Assembly: GCF_950295315.1 (NCBI RefSeq)
Contig: NC_080181.1
Location: 37,415,375-37,479,374 of the forward strand
From: Erinaceus europaeus
Lineage: Eukaryota > Chordata > Mammalia > Eulipotyphla > Erinaceidae
Length of the DNA: 64,000 nucleotides
Direction of reading: 5' to 3'
Within the stretch, counting starts at the first letter, position 1. Every line of letters begins with the position of its first letter. Positions 48,288 through 61,104 of this stretch are shown here, in pieces. A program made the position numbers and the translations under genes. A model generated the notes under the pieces. The model searched no databases and was not told the DNA's origin. It saw only the letters and a list, made by a program, of their open reading frames with translations.

Positions 48288-48631
48288 ATAAGCTAAATTT
48301 AAGAAATTAGCCTAGTCTATTTTTCCCAGAGTTGATCTAGATGACAGTGTAATTCATTATGAAAATATACTGAAAAATAAAAACTGATGTAAAATCAATT
48401 ATCAAGGGATTAGAGTAACCAAAGACCAGGCTACAAAGCAGAGCCCAGAGAGATTGATGCAGATTTTCTGGTTTAACAAGATATCATGGGGACAAGCCAC
48501 AGGATAAAAAATGCTTCCATGGGCTAATTTTCTAACCTATCTCCCCCCACCCCACTCTTAAATGAGTTTTCTTCCTTTAGTAGGGACTCTCTTCAATAAC
48601 CATTATCTCCAAATTAAGTCATCAGATAGGA

Positions 48632-48945
48632 TTTTTTATTTATTTTGCCTCCAGGTTATTGCTGGGGCTCAGTGCCTGCACCACAAATCCCCTGCTCCTG
48701 GAGACTTTATCGTTGTGGTTATTATTGTTATTGATGTCGTTGTTGTTGGACAGGACAAAGAGAAATGGAGAGGAAGGGAAGACAAAGAGGGGGAAGATAA
48801 GACACCTGCAGACCTGTTTCCACCGCTTGTGAAGCGACTTCCCTGCAGGTGGGATCCAGGGAGGCTCAAACCAGGATCCTTACAACAGTCCTTGAGCTCT
48901 GTACCACCTGCCCTTAACCCACTGAGCTACTGCCAGATTCCCCCC
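48632..48945 (-). repeat. SINE family A with distal tail, in probable NIPA2 3' UTR
   Basis: GCCTCCAGGTTATTGCTGG, GGCTCAAACCAGGATCC and GAGCTACTGCCAGATTCC. Confidence 0.9.
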
Positions 48946-49373
48946 CCACCCAGTCATTTTTATACGTAAGGTAAACCACATAGGATCATTGCAATGTATG
49001 AAGAGTATTTCATTCTTTTTAAAATAAAAAAATCACGAGTTGACAAAGTAGGAATGACAAATGTACACTTCAGACTTTCATCACCAATGAAAAAATAAAG
49101 CATTTTTATAGATTTGGAACTGTCATTAGTGCACTTAGATTTTGGTAAAGGAAGATTTAAAAATCTCTACAATAATACAATGTTAATATGTACTGAGGTC
49201 ATTTTCATGAGCTACCATCACTTAAATGTAAGAAGCTTGTTGGTCCAAATTAGTGAAACCTTAAAAAGGATTGTCTCTGGAGAACATTATTGAGGACAAT
49301 GCTTTTTTAGACACATTCTGATATTTAAATCCACTTCATAACAATTCAGGATCAACCTTTTAATTACATTTTC

Positions 49374-50027
<654 letters not shown>

Positions 50028-50149
50028 TTAAAATTTTAAATACTAAAGAAAACTTGAGAATCCAAAACACAAACTCAGTAGGATGATGAAAACATGTGGC
50101 CTTAAAATCATCGAAGTCTTACTGCCACCAGAAAAAGGATACTCATCTC

Positions 50150-50515
50150 CTTACCCTATCCTGGATGAAACATTAAGGTATCATGTTAAAGGAGATAAGC
50201 CAAAAAGAAGATGAATATCAGATGATCTCACTCATAGGTGCAACTTAAGAAACAAGGATAGTAAGGGAAAACAGTGAAACGTGGACTAGGTGTGGTATAT
50301 TTCACCAAAGCAAAGCCTCTGGGGAAGGAGGGAAAGAGATAAAATGGAGGGATGTTGGGGTCTGGTGCATGACAGTGGAAAGGGACCTAGATTGCAGGAG
50401 GAAGTGTCTTACCTATTATGGGGATGAAAAGTTGTACCTATGTGTCAACAACTACTAATGGAAATTTAGAACACAATACACTGCAAATTCATAATGTTAT
50501 ACCACTGACTTTTTT
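50150..50515 (+). mobile_element. L1 3' end (ORF2 C-terminus and 3' UTR), first part
   Basis: GGAGATAAGCCAAAAAGAAG and GATGATCTCACTCATAGG are the L1 ORF2 C-terminal region; AGTTGTACCTATGTGTCAAC is 3' UTR. Confidence 0.75.
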
Positions 50516-50525
50516 TTTCCACCAA

Positions 50526-50573
50526 GAAAATTCCCATGATTGTAAGAAGTTATTCAAAATACCAATGACATCA
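50526..50573. pseudogene. 48-bp degenerate copy of the NIPA2 last exon in the adjacent intron
   Basis: Aligns with exon bases 49,569-49,620 at 43 of 48 positions with 3-bp and 1-bp gaps, ending in a shared 14-mer TACCAATGACATCA. Same orientation as the exon. Confidence 0.75.
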
Positions 50574-50667
50574 ATAAATACAGAGAAATTAGGGGAATTA
50601 GAGAAAATTTCCTAACAGTCACCAGAGAATACAGTGAATAAAGAGAATAAAGAATACAGTGACTAGG

Positions 50668-50982
50668 GGGTTGGGCGCTAGTGCAGTGGGTTAAGTGCAT
50701 GTGGCGAAAAGCACAAGGATGGGCGTAAGGATCCTGGTTCGAGCCCCCAGCTCCCCACCTGCAGGGGAGTCCCTTCACAGGCGGTGAAGCAGGTCTGCAG
50801 GTGTCTTTCTTTCCCCTTGTCTTCTGTATTCCCCTCTTCTCTCCATTTCTCTGTCCTATCCAACAACAACATCAATAATAATAAGGGCAACAAAAGGGAA
50901 AAAAATAGCTTCTAGGAACAGTGGATTTGTGCTGCAGGCACTAAGCCCCAGCAATAACCCTGGAGGCAAAAAAATAAATAAA
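50668..50982 (+). repeat. SINE family A with distal tail
   Basis: TTGGGCGCTAGTGCAGTGGG head, TGGTTCGAGCCCCC B box and CCCTGGAGGC end. Confidence 0.93.
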
Positions 50983-50984
50983 AA

Positions 50985-51128
50985 TTAAAAGAGCACAGTG
51001 ACTAAGCTAAAAAAACAAATTAGAGGGAGTTGGATATGGAACCCTGGGGGTGGGCATTGTGTGGAATTGTACCCCTCTTATAGTCTTGTGAATATTGCCA
51101 TCTTATAAATAAATTTAAAAAAAAAAAT
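50985..51128 (+). mobile_element. L1 3' end
   Basis: GTGGAATTGTACCCCTCTTA and TATAAATAAATTT plus A run: the terminal L1 3' UTR, complement of the fragments at 12,465 and 31,575. Confidence 0.78.
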
Positions 51129-51144
51129 TAAAACATCATTTTTT

Positions 51145-51425
51145 GGGTCAGGTGGTAGTGCAGTGGATTAAGCACACATGGCCCAAAGTACAAGGACTGG
51201 TGTAAGGATCCTGGTTCGAGCCCCTGGCTCCCTACCTTCAGGGGGATCACTTCATAAGCAGTGAAGCAGGTCTGCAGGTGACTTATTTCCCCTTCTCTGT
51301 CAATTTCTCTCTGTCCTGTCCAACAACAATAACAAGGGCAATAAAATGGAGAAAATGGCCTCCAAGAGCAGTGGATTTGTAGTGCAAGCACCGAGCCACA
51401 GCGATAACCCTGAAGTCATAAAAAA
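51145..51425 (+). repeat. SINE family A with distal tail
   Basis: CAGGTGGTAGTGCAGTGG head, TGGTTCGAGCCCC B box and GCCTCCAAGAGCAGTGG tail. Confidence 0.92.
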
Positions 51426-51879
51426 ATAATTAAAAAACATTTCTACTAAACTATATATACAAGACATATATAAAGACTAGATACAGAATGCAGAAGTGAA
51501 GTTAACAAAGGAGATGGAGAGGGGATTGCATGGGAGTTGCAATGAATTTTGGTGGAGGGACATTAGTGCAATGAACTTTGGTGGAGGGGTGTAGGGTACT
51601 ATATTTTGAAATGAGCAATTGTACTTCTAAAACATTTATAGGCTTAGAAACCAAGGTCACCTCAAAAACAAAAACCAGATTGCACCAGGCGCAATAGAAT
51701 GCCAGTGTAAAACTCTAGCAAAATGAAACTCGTTTTTTTGTTTTTTAAACAGCCCCTTTAGTGCGGGGTGGGAGTTACCTTTCAAAGACAGATTTAGTAG
51801 AAAACTCTCATTTGTAAGGGTGTCACCCTTGCTGGATACAGGAAAAAAAAAATTTTTTTTTTAATTTTTTATTTGCTTC
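51426..51879. other. NIPA2 intron, possible old L1 3' UTR
   Basis: TTTGGTGGAGGGACATTAG recurs nearby as TTTGGTGGAGGGGTGTAG (51,545-51,600). Otherwise unassigned. Confidence 0.4.
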
Positions 51880-51884
51880 TTTGT

Positions 51885-51998
51885 TTTTACCAGAGCACTG
51901 TTAAACTCTGGCTTATGGTAGTGCAGGGGATTTGACTTTGGACCAGCCTCAGGCATGAGTCTCTTTGCATAACCATTATGCTATCTACCCCTGCCCAT
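51885..51998 (-). repeat. SINE family D
   Basis: CCAGAGCACTGTTAAACTCTGG and ACCATTATGCTATCTACCC. Confidence 0.9.
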
Positions 51999-52231
51999 AA
52001 AAACCTTTTTTACTGTCATCAGTGAAGCAACTTAAATCTATGACACAGCCACACCCTAGTCTACTGTGCCTTTTCTGGTAACCTCCCACAACTGAGAGGC
52101 ACAAAATGCAAGTAAAAGGGATCTCCCAGGATGCTGATGAAGGCAATTCAGGACATATGTACTGGTGACCCCAAGACACCAATCCTGACTGCAATCAGAG
52201 TCTTTGAGAGAGAGATTGCCTGAAAGATGAA

Positions 52232-52410
52232 ACTCCTGGTTCGAGCCCAGGTTCCCCACCTGCAGGGGGGGGTCACTTCACAGGCGGTGAAGCAGGTCTG
52301 CAGGTGTCTGTCTTTCCCTCTCCCTCTCTGTCTTCTCCTCCATTTCTCTCCTATCAAACAACAATGACAGCAATAACAACTATAACTACAACAGCAATAA
52401 AAAAGGGGAA
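52232..52410 (+). repeat. SINE family A, headless, with target duplication
   Basis: Starts exactly at the B box (TGGTTCGAGCCCAG). GATGAAACT flanks both ends (52,222 and 52,417). Confidence 0.88.
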
Positions 52411-52664
52411 AAAAAGATGAAACTGCGAGTATACCTAATATACTTTATATTACTAAGAGCTGAAAAGGTCACAGAAGAAGAGTTTCAAAATACAGTATTT
52501 TATTCACAAAAAAACTGAGCAGACAAGATCATTATTAGTTCAAGTAAAATTAAATCATATGGGAAAGGAAAAGTAATCATAATGTCTATGTCTAAACTGA
52601 TAATGCCAATTATGTAGTAATGATAATGTGAACAAATAAGTTTATACAAAACTAAAGAGATTGG

Positions 52665-52850
52665 AGGGCCAGGTGGTGGCACACCTGGTTGAGCGCACGT
52701 TACAATGCGCAAGGACCAGGGTCCGAGCCCCTGACCCCCACCTGCAAGGGGAAAGCTTTGCAAGTGGTGAAGCAGTGCCACAGGTGTCTGTCTCTCCCTC
52801 TCTATAGCCCCCTTCTCTCTATCCAATAAATACAGTAACAATTTAAAAAA
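52665..52850 (+). repeat. SINE family B
   Basis: GGGCCAGGTGGTGGCACACC head, GGTCCGAGCCCCTG B box. Confidence 0.92.
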
Positions 52851-52999
52851 AATATTTGATAAAAATAATAATGTCTAAAGCAAAGGAAGTAGTAGCAATA
52901 AAAGCATATTCTCTAGAGACAGAGTTTAAAATACAGGGGATGGCAAGGTAGGGGAAAGGAAATTATTTTTATAATTCCTTTTTTAAAAATTTCTTTTTA

Positions 53000-53262
53000 T
53001 ATTTATTTTCCCATTTATGGCTCTTTTTTTTAATTTTGTTGTATTGTTATTATTGATGTCGTGTTGGGTAGGGCAGAGAGAAATGGATAGAGGACGGGAA
53101 GACAGAGGGGGAGAGAAAGACATCTGTAGACCTGCTTCACCACTTGTGAAGCTACACTCCTGCAGGTGGGGAGCTGGGGACTCGAACCGGGATCCTTACG
53201 CAGGTCCATGCACTTTGCGCACCACATGCGCTTAACCTGCTGTGCTACTGCCCAACTCCCTT
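53000..53262 (-). repeat. SINE family A, short form
   Basis: GGACTCGAACCGGGATCC and GTGCTACTGCCCAACTCCC. Confidence 0.92.
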
Positions 53263-53264
53263 TT

Positions 53265-53385
53265 TTTTTTTTTACCAGGGCACTGTTCAGATCTAGCTTA
53301 TGGTGGTGTGGGGGACTGAACCTGAGATTTTGGAGCTTCAGGCATGACTGTTTGCATAACCATTATGCTATCTACCCTCCATGCT
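53265..53385 (-). repeat. SINE family D
   Basis: ACCAGGGCACTGTTCAGATC and ACCATTATGCTATCTACCC. Confidence 0.9.
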
Positions 53386-53447
53386 GATTTTATAGTTCCT
53401 ATAGAACAATTTATCAATAAAATACTGATTAAAATGAAAAACTAAAC

Positions 53448-53690
53448 TGGGGTCAGGAAGGTAGCCCAGTTAAGAGTGTCTGTCTTACATAATGTGAGAC
53501 CCTGGGTTTGACCAATAGCACCACATATGATGAAGCACTGCTCTCATAAAGAAATAAGTTCAAATCCCCAGTCCCCTTTTGTAGGGGGAAAATTTCACAA
53601 GCAGTGAAGCAGTGCTGCAGGTGTTTCTCAGTCTCTCTTCCCTTTCAATTTCTTTTTGTCCTGTCAAATAAACAAAGTCAAAAAAATGAG
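53448..53690 (+). repeat. Composite SINE with a different head on a B body
   Basis: The head GGTCAGGAAGGTAGCCCAG with GGGTTTGACC is not A-D. A family B body starts at GTTCAAATCCCCAGTCCCC (53,550). Confidence 0.7.
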
Positions 53691-53734
53691 TAAAACAAAA
53701 AGACTAAATTAAGTAAAACAGATTAACGAAGTTA

Positions 53735-54344
<610 letters not shown>

Positions 54345-54346
54345 TG

Positions 54347-54525
54347 ATGGGGCCAGGCAGTGGCACACATAGCTGAGTGCATGTTAAAATCTGCAGGGAC
54401 CAGGGTTTAAGCTTCCAGTCCCTAGCTGCAGGGGGGAAGTTTCACAAATGGTGAAGCAGTGCTGCAGGTGTCTCTTTTTTTACTCTCTATCTTCCCCAGC
54501 TCTCTGTTCTATCAAAATAAGATAT
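54347..54525 (+). repeat. SINE family B
   Basis: GGGGCCAGGCAGTGGCACAC head; GGGTTTAAGCTTCC B box. Confidence 0.88.
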
Positions 54526-55008
<483 letters not shown>

Positions 55009-55127
55009 CTATATACTATTTCAATTATATAAATCTTCTTACTTTCTTATGCTAATAAGGATTCAAACAAACATTTTTTTAAAGTGTTTATTATTTTCAT
55101 CCTATGACAACACACATTAATTAAAAT

Positions 55128-55312
55128 GGGCTGGATGGTGGTGTACCTGATTGAGTGCATATTACTAGCACAAGGACCCAGGTTCAAACCCGCCAGTCCC
55201 CACCTATAGAGGTGAAGTTTCACAAGCAGTGAAAACAGAGCTACAGGTTTCTCTCTTTTCTTCCCTATTTTGCCCTCCCTCTTTAATTTTCACTGTTTAA
55301 AAAAAAAAAAGG
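55128..55312 (+). repeat. SINE family B
   Basis: GGATGGTGGTGTACCTGATTG head, CAGGTTCAAACCCGCC B box, A-run tail. Confidence 0.85.
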
Positions 55313-55547
55313 AAAAGGAGCTAAAACTGATACAAATGTACTTCTGAGTTTTTTTTCACTGCCCCCCCCAAAGTGTTAATTTTTTTAAATCACTTATTGG
55401 GGGAAATCATGATTTAAACTGCTTTCACATGTGTTGTAGCTTATCTCCCTATATCAGCATACCACCCTCCGACAACTTGCCACCTTCCTCCACCATAGGA
55501 CACTAGTAACTCTAAAGGGGGGAAAAAAAAAAAAAAAAAAAAAAAAC
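55313..55547. other. NIPA2 intron, unassigned, with poly-A
   Basis: A C run near 55,362 and about 25 A at ~55,522-55,547; otherwise no feature. Confidence 0.5.
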
Positions 55548-55549
55548 CT

Positions 55550-55610
55550 GTGGTCCAGGAGGTGGTGCAGTGGATAAAGCACTGGACTCTCAAGCAGGAA
55601 AAAAAAAACA
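55550..55610 (+). repeat. SINE family C, 5' end only
   Basis: TGGTCCAGGAGGTGGTGCAG and ACTGGACTCTCAAGCAGG, then A-rich filler. (AT)n follows at 55,629-55,652. Confidence 0.85.
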
Positions 55611-55737
55611 AAAAACCTCATTCAAAAAGATATATATATATATATATATATTATGAATAATGCTGAGATTAGCATTTGTATCTGATTTTTGTGGATATAT
55701 TTTCACTTTTCTTGGGTAGAATTATTATCTGGTACTT

Positions 55738-55907
55738 TTAAAAAAATATTTATTTATTTATTCCCTTTTGTTGCCCTTGTTTTATTGTAGTTACTATTGT
55801 TATTGATGTCATCATTGTTGGAAAGGACAGAGAGAAATTGAGAGAGATGGGGAAGCTAGAGAAGGGAACGAAAGATAGACACCTGCAGACCTGCTTCACC
55901 GCAAAGC
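55738..55907 (-). repeat. SINE family A, 3' half
   Basis: TTTATTCCCTTTTGTTGCCC through CAGACCTGCTTCACCGC, then abrupt loss. Confidence 0.88.
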
Positions 55908-55988
55908 CCCAGAGGTGAGCAAATAACTAAAGGAACACACACACAACACACTGAGGGGGATCAGGGAATTCTAGCATTTGAAATTATG

Positions 55989-56028
55989 GATATGGGGGCC
56001 AGATGGTGGCACACTTGGTTAAGTGCAC
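55989..56028 (+). repeat. SINE family B, head only
   Basis: GGGGGCCAGATGGTGGCACAC followed by TTGGTTAAGTGCACAC. Confidence 0.8.
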
Positions 56029-56101
56029 ACTTCTTTGCTTGAAAAACATACCACCAACAATAAGCATAATGATGATTAAACTGTTTTAAACGTTAACTCA
56101 G

Positions 56102-56292
56102 GTGGCCAGGCAGTAGTCACATTACAGTACACAAGGACCCAGCTTCAAGTCCCTGGTCCCCACCTGCAGGGGGAGAGCTGTATGAGTGGTGAAGGAGGGC
56201 TGCAGGTATCTCTCTGCCTCTTTCCTTCTCTATCTCCTCTCCCCTCTCAGTTTCTGTCTCTATCCAGTAATAAACAAATAATATATTTTAAA
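56102..56292 (+). repeat. SINE family B
   Basis: GGCCAGGCAGTAGTCACATTAC (shortened head), CAGCTTCAAGTCCCTGG and CAGTAATAAACAAATAA tail. Confidence 0.88.
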
Positions 56293-56309
56293 GACGATCA
56301 ACTCTTATT

Positions 56310-56570
56310 TTTTTAAAAGATTTTATTTATTTATTCCCTTTTGCTACCCTTGTTGTTTTATTGTTGTCGTTGTTGGATAGGACAGAGAAATGGAGGGAGG
56401 AGGGGAAGACAGAGGGGGGAGAGAAAGACAGACACCTGCAGACCTGCTTCACCGCCTGTGAAGAGACTCCGCTGCAGGTGGGGAGCCGGGGGCTTGAACC
56501 GGGATCTTTATGCGGTCCTTGCGCTTTGCGCCACGTGCACTTAACCCGCTGCGCTACCACCCGACTCCCG
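56310..56570 (-). repeat. SINE family A, short form, very well preserved
   Basis: TTTATTTATTCCCTTTTGC, GGGGGCTTGAACCGGGATC and GCTGCGCTACCACCCGACTC. Confidence 0.94.
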
Positions 56571-56605
56571 AACTCTTATTTTTTAATAGGTAGTAAAGAG
56601 AGACA

Positions 56606-56692
56606 CAAACCAGAGCACTGTTCAGCTCTGGTTTATGGTGCTACCTGGGATTGAACCTGGGACCTCCAAGATATCCGACATAAAATTTCTGT
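56606..56692 (-). repeat. SINE family D, 3' part
   Basis: CCAGAGCACTGTTCAGCTCTG and GGGATTGAACCTGGGACC. Confidence 0.85.
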
Positions 56693-56694
56693 GC

Positions 56695-56800
56695 TCCCAC
56701 CTGCAGGGGAAAGCTTCACCAATGATGAAGCAGTGCTTCAAGTGTCTCTGTTTCTCCCCCTCTCCCCTCAATTTATCTATTTAAAAAATTCTATACTATA
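56695..56800 (+). repeat. SINE family B, headless
   Basis: CTCCCACCTGCAGGGGAAAGC start, AATTTATCTATTTAAAA end. Confidence 0.82.
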
Positions 56801-57019
56801 ACAAACTGAGTTATCTCCTTGATCCAGGTTCTTTAAATATATAGTCTCAAAGTCTCTTTATAATTTAAACTATTATTAGAAAGAACATTTATATTGTATA
56901 ATCATGAGTACTTTTGAAAGTTCAGAATATTAAGAATTTCAATGATGCTTTTTAAAGTTAATCATCAAAACAAGCATGGACAGTCTTTTCAAGTATATAA
57001 TCCTTTGCAATTTTGAATA

Positions 57020-57120
57020 AGGGGCCAGATTGTAGCACACCTGATTGAGACACGCATTACTCCCCCCGCCTGCGCCCCACCTCTCCTTCCCTCTGTCTGT
57101 TTTTATGAGATTAAAAGGGA
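57020..57120 (+). repeat. SINE family B, internally deleted
   Basis: The head GGGGCCAGATTGTAGCACACC joins directly to the pyrimidine-rich 3' part. Confidence 0.8.
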
Positions 57121-57126
57121 AAAGGG

Positions 57127-57590
57127 AGGGAGTCGGGTGGTAGTGCAGCGGGTTAAGCGCAGCACAAGGACCAGCGTAAGGATACCGGTTCGAGCCCCCA
57201 GCTCCCCACCTGTAGGGAAGTCACTTCACAAGCAGTGAAGCAGGTCTGAAGGTGTCTTTCTCTCCCCCTAACTTCCCCTCCTCTCTCCATTCCTCTCTGT
57301 CCTATCCAACAATGATGACATCAATAACAATAATAACTACAATAATAAAACAACAAGGGCAACAAAAGGGAATAAATAAATATTAAAAGAGACAGAGAAA
57401 AAAAAGGGAGTTATCAGGAGCAGTGGAATCGCAGAGGCATGAAGTCCAACAAAGTAAAACAACAACAAGGGCAACAAAAGGGAATAAATAAATATTAAAA
57501 AGAGAGAGAGAAAAGGGAGTTATCAGGAGCAGTGGAATCGCAGAAGCATGAAGTCCAACAAAGCTGTGGAGGCAAAAATCAAAACCACCA
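57127..57590 (+). repeat. SINE family A with a duplicated distal segment
   Basis: The head GGGAGTCGGGTGGTAGTGC and a full body are followed by two ~110-bp tandem tail units (57,350-57,456 and 57,460-57,566), each with GGGCAACAAAAGGGAATAAA and GGGAGTTATCAGGAGCAGTG. Confidence 0.9.
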
Positions 57591-57801
57591 CAAATATGTT
57601 TTAATAAAATAGAATAAAGAAAGTTTTATAACTCAAGTAAGTCATTGAGCTGCTAAGTGATTTTATAGCCTTAAATTTTATATATTGAGTTTTGTTCATT
57701 AAAAAACAGGATTTATTAAGTTTTAAAATTTGCTAGTGATGATTTAGTAGAACACTACAATGTATTGAATGATGTGCAAGTATTTCAATATACATCTGTC
57801 A

Positions 57802-57894
<93 letters not shown>

Positions 57895-58019
57895 TTAAAA
57901 AATATTTCACTTCTTGGTATCAATACCAAGATCACAGCAATACATGGGAAAACACACATATAAAACACTTTTTATAGCAAGAGGCAGAAAGGTCAATATC
58001 CAGGCAGAAGATACAGAAA

Positions 58020-58170
58020 TACACTCCCCACGTGCAGGAGGGAAACTTCATGAGCAGCTAAGCATGTCTGTATGTGTCTTTCATTCTCTCTTCCTCTCTA
58101 ACTCCCCATCACCTCTCCTTTTCTCTCTAGCCTATCAAATAAAAAAAAAAAAAGAATAAATTTAAAATAA
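58020..58170 (+). repeat. SINE family B, headless
   Basis: ACTCCCCACGTGCAGGAGGG start and an A-run end. Confidence 0.8.
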
Positions 58171-58189
58171 ATATGTAGAGAGAAAGAAA

Positions 58190-58640
58190 AAACACTTCCA
58201 AGAAAATTAAAGTTCCACCAAACAAAACAAACCACCAGCATGAGAGATCCCTAAGGCTCTGGTCTAGTGAAAACAGAGTACACCACAATCTTAGCACATC
58301 ATCCTACCCCTACAACTCTGCAACAAATTGGCATTTAAGAACTGTATACTTCAAACTCTGACACCATCTCTGCAGACAATAACCTAGGTCCACCTGCATA
58401 TTAGATGTCAGGCTCAAGCAAAAACCAGTTAAGTCATGGGCTCCTTGGAATATACTTAAAATAGACCTATTAGCTTTTTCCAAAATGGAGACCCCCCCCC
58501 CAAATCTTCACCTGCAATATTCCAGCCTTTAGGTTCATGATTAGTCATCAATTTGTTCTGCTTTATATCTTAACTCTTTTTCAGCCACCAGGTTCCAGAT
58601 GTTACCATGATGTCAACCAGACTTCCCTGGGCAGACAACC
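58190..58640 (+). repeat. Unclassified interspersed repeat, related to 60.2 kb
   Basis: CTCTGACACCATCTCTGCAGAC and GACTTCCCTGGGCAGACAAC recur near 60,240-60,360. Possibly an L1 or ERV 3' segment. Confidence 0.5.
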
Positions 58641-58649
58641 CCACAATGT

Positions 58650-58765
58650 GTCCTGGAGCCCGCTTCACCAGAGCACTGCTGTTGAGGCTCCAAAGTCCCA
58701 GGCTCAATCCCCCCACCACCATCAGAAACCAAAGTTGAGCAGTGCTCCGGTAAAAAGAAAAAAAA
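58650..58765 (+). repeat. SINE family D, 3' part
   Basis: GGCTCAATCCCCCCACCACC and GAGCAGTGCTCCGGTAAAAAG. Confidence 0.85.
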
Positions 58766-58774
58766 AAATGAGAA

Positions 58775-58972
58775 GAGGGGCTGGGTTGAGCGCATGTTAC
58801 AATGTGCAAGGACCCAAGTTCAAGCCCCTGGTGCCCACCTGCAGGTGTAAAGCTTTGTGAGTGGTGAAGCAGAGCTTCAGGTGTCTCTGTCTCTCCCTCT
58901 CTATCACCCCCTTTCTTCTTAATTTTTGGCTATCTCTACCCAATAAATAAAGATTTAAAAAAAAAACTTGGA
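58775..58972 (+). repeat. SINE family B
   Basis: GGGCTGGGTTGAGCGCATG (short head), AAGTTCAAGCCCCTGG, CCAATAAATAAAG tail. Confidence 0.9.
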
Positions 58973-59335
58973 GAGGTGGAGAAAAAGAAACTGCTGCATT
59001 GCTGGTGGAATGCAAATTGATACAGCCCCTTTGAAAGACTATATGGACAGTCCTTAAATTAAAATAAAATTATATTATGATCCAGCAATACCACTCTTAG
59101 GAATTTATCCAAAGTATACTCAAACACTAATTCAAAGGGACATATACACCCCCTATGTTGATAGCTCCATTATTCACAATAGTAAAAGACTGGCTAAAAA
59201 GTTATGGGCTATATATTCAAAGGAGGGGATGGAATACAGAATTCTGGTGCTGAGAATTGTGTGGAATTGGACTCCTCTTATCCTACAATCTTATCAATTA
59301 TTATTAAATCAATAAAAAAAATACAAGACAAAAAA
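58973..59335 (+). mobile_element. L1 3' end (ORF2 C-terminus and 3' UTR)
   Basis: GCTGGTGGAATGCAAATTGA, ATTATGATCCAGCAATACC and CACAATAGTAAAAGACTGGC are the ORF2 C-terminal coding region; GTGTGGAATTGGACTCCTC is the L1 3' end. The ORF is broken. Confidence 0.85.
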
Positions 59336-60420
59336 ACCAACTACCCCCCCAAAAAAAAACTGTTTAAGATCTATAAAAGATTGTTGAAAGAATTAAAATC
59401 AATCCTTACATACTACATTTTTAGATCATTCTTTTGTGAACTCAACTTCAATAAACAATGTTGAGAAAATGAACCAGTAGAAAACAGTCCAACTTCAAAA
59501 GAATTACCCTGAAAGGATAGGCTACTTAGCTGAGTAGGTCCCACTTATCAGCTAGTGATCTTGGAGGACTGGCTCTATACAGAAATATTAAAAAAAAAAA
59601 AAAAAAGCAGACTTATAGATCTATGGGGCTGTCAGAATATTTGTCTTAAAATTGGTGTTTGACCATAAAGTACTTAATCAAATATTTACTACTTAGGCCT
59701 AGATACCTTCCTCTCCTACCTCCTACTTGACTTCCCTCAATTTTCCTCAAGTCTAACCTTGTCAGATAAAGTAAGGACTTCAAAAGCTAGATAAGGCAAG
59801 AGACCTCTGGCATATTTTAATGATGGCCTTTTTGGTCACTACCAGGCCACCTCATCATCCTCAGATTCCCACAGAGATATAATGGGCCTATAACTCTAAC
59901 AGATCCCTCTCTCCAACATCACTGGTCACTTCCATCAGGAACATCATCATAAGCCCTCATGTGGGCCTCTCCAGGACTTTGCCCACTGTAGAACAACGGT
60001 AGAAACTGCCCAACTCTCCAAAGAGAGGTTATGTCACATGGGGAAGATTGGTCCTGAAATGAGTGCAGCCTAGAGTTACCTAAATTACCTAGCTGTGACA
60101 ATGGACTGAGTGTTCAGACTAACAGGGACTCAGAGGTTACACTGGCTCCTGTGCTAAATATGAATAGGTATGGGCTATAGGAATCATATTTGGAAGCTAC
60201 TCCTTGCCATAATCCAGCTTTTTAGTCCTATTCTCAACTCTGACACCATATTCCCAGACAGTACTTTTAGTCCACCTGCATGTTAGCTATCAAGCTCCCA
60301 CCAAGCTGAAGACACTACTATGCTATCTTGACTTCCCTGGGCAAGCCACCTCACCAATGTGTCCGGGAACCTCACTTCTCCACAGTGCCACCCCACTAGG
60401 GAAGATAATTAAAAAGGGGG
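59336..60420 (+). repeat. Unclassified long interspersed repeat
   Basis: Non-coding ~1 kb. 59,820-59,960 is the reverse complement of 14,270-14,555, and 60,230-60,370 resembles 58,350-58,640. It ends at a G run near 60,416-60,425. Confidence 0.5.
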
Positions 60421-60535
60421 GGGGGAACCTGGTGTTTGATTCTCCATAAATATTTATAACTTACACAGATAAAAGCCATGAACTTTCTCACAAAGAATGA
60501 AGCTGGGATTTTCAGGCACTATCATTTCAAAGTCA

Positions 60536-60776
<241 letters not shown>

Positions 60777-60879
60777 CTACAGAAAGCAAAACAAAACGCA
60801 ATTTTCAGATGAGCACTGTGACAAGTCATACGCTATTCAAATTTTGATTCCACTTCTCATAAAGATTATTTTCTTTAGT
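60777..60879. other. NIPA2 5' intron start
   Basis: Contains the probable acceptor; no repeat. Confidence 0.6.
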
Positions 60880-61025
60880 GGCCCAGAAGGTAGAGCATCA
60901 AGTAGAACACTGGACCAACAAGCATTAGGTCCCAAAGTCAATCCCGGGCATCGTATACTTTAAAAGTAAATGATCTGGTTTTCTCTCTCTTCTTGTACCC
61001 TCTTCTTGATAAATCTTTAAAACTA
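60880..61025 (+). repeat. SINE family C, old
   Basis: GTGGCCCAGAAGGTAGAGCATC head, AAAGTCAATCCCGGGC B box. Confidence 0.75.
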
Positions 61026-61104
61026 GAGGAATTATTTTTCCCATTTCTACTACCAATAGTATACTTAGTATTTAAGTTTAGCATTAACCTACCTACATTT
61101 TTAA

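Larger units (their letters stand above)
48282..49373 (-). other. NIPA2: NIPA2 3' UTR (end inferred), containing a SINE
   Basis: AT-rich non-coding sequence below the stop codon. The first AATAAA seen on the - strand outside the SINE is at 48,287-48,282, which would give a ~1.1-kb UTR including the family A SINE at 48,632-48,945 in sense orientation. The true cleavage site is unknown. Confidence 0.4.
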
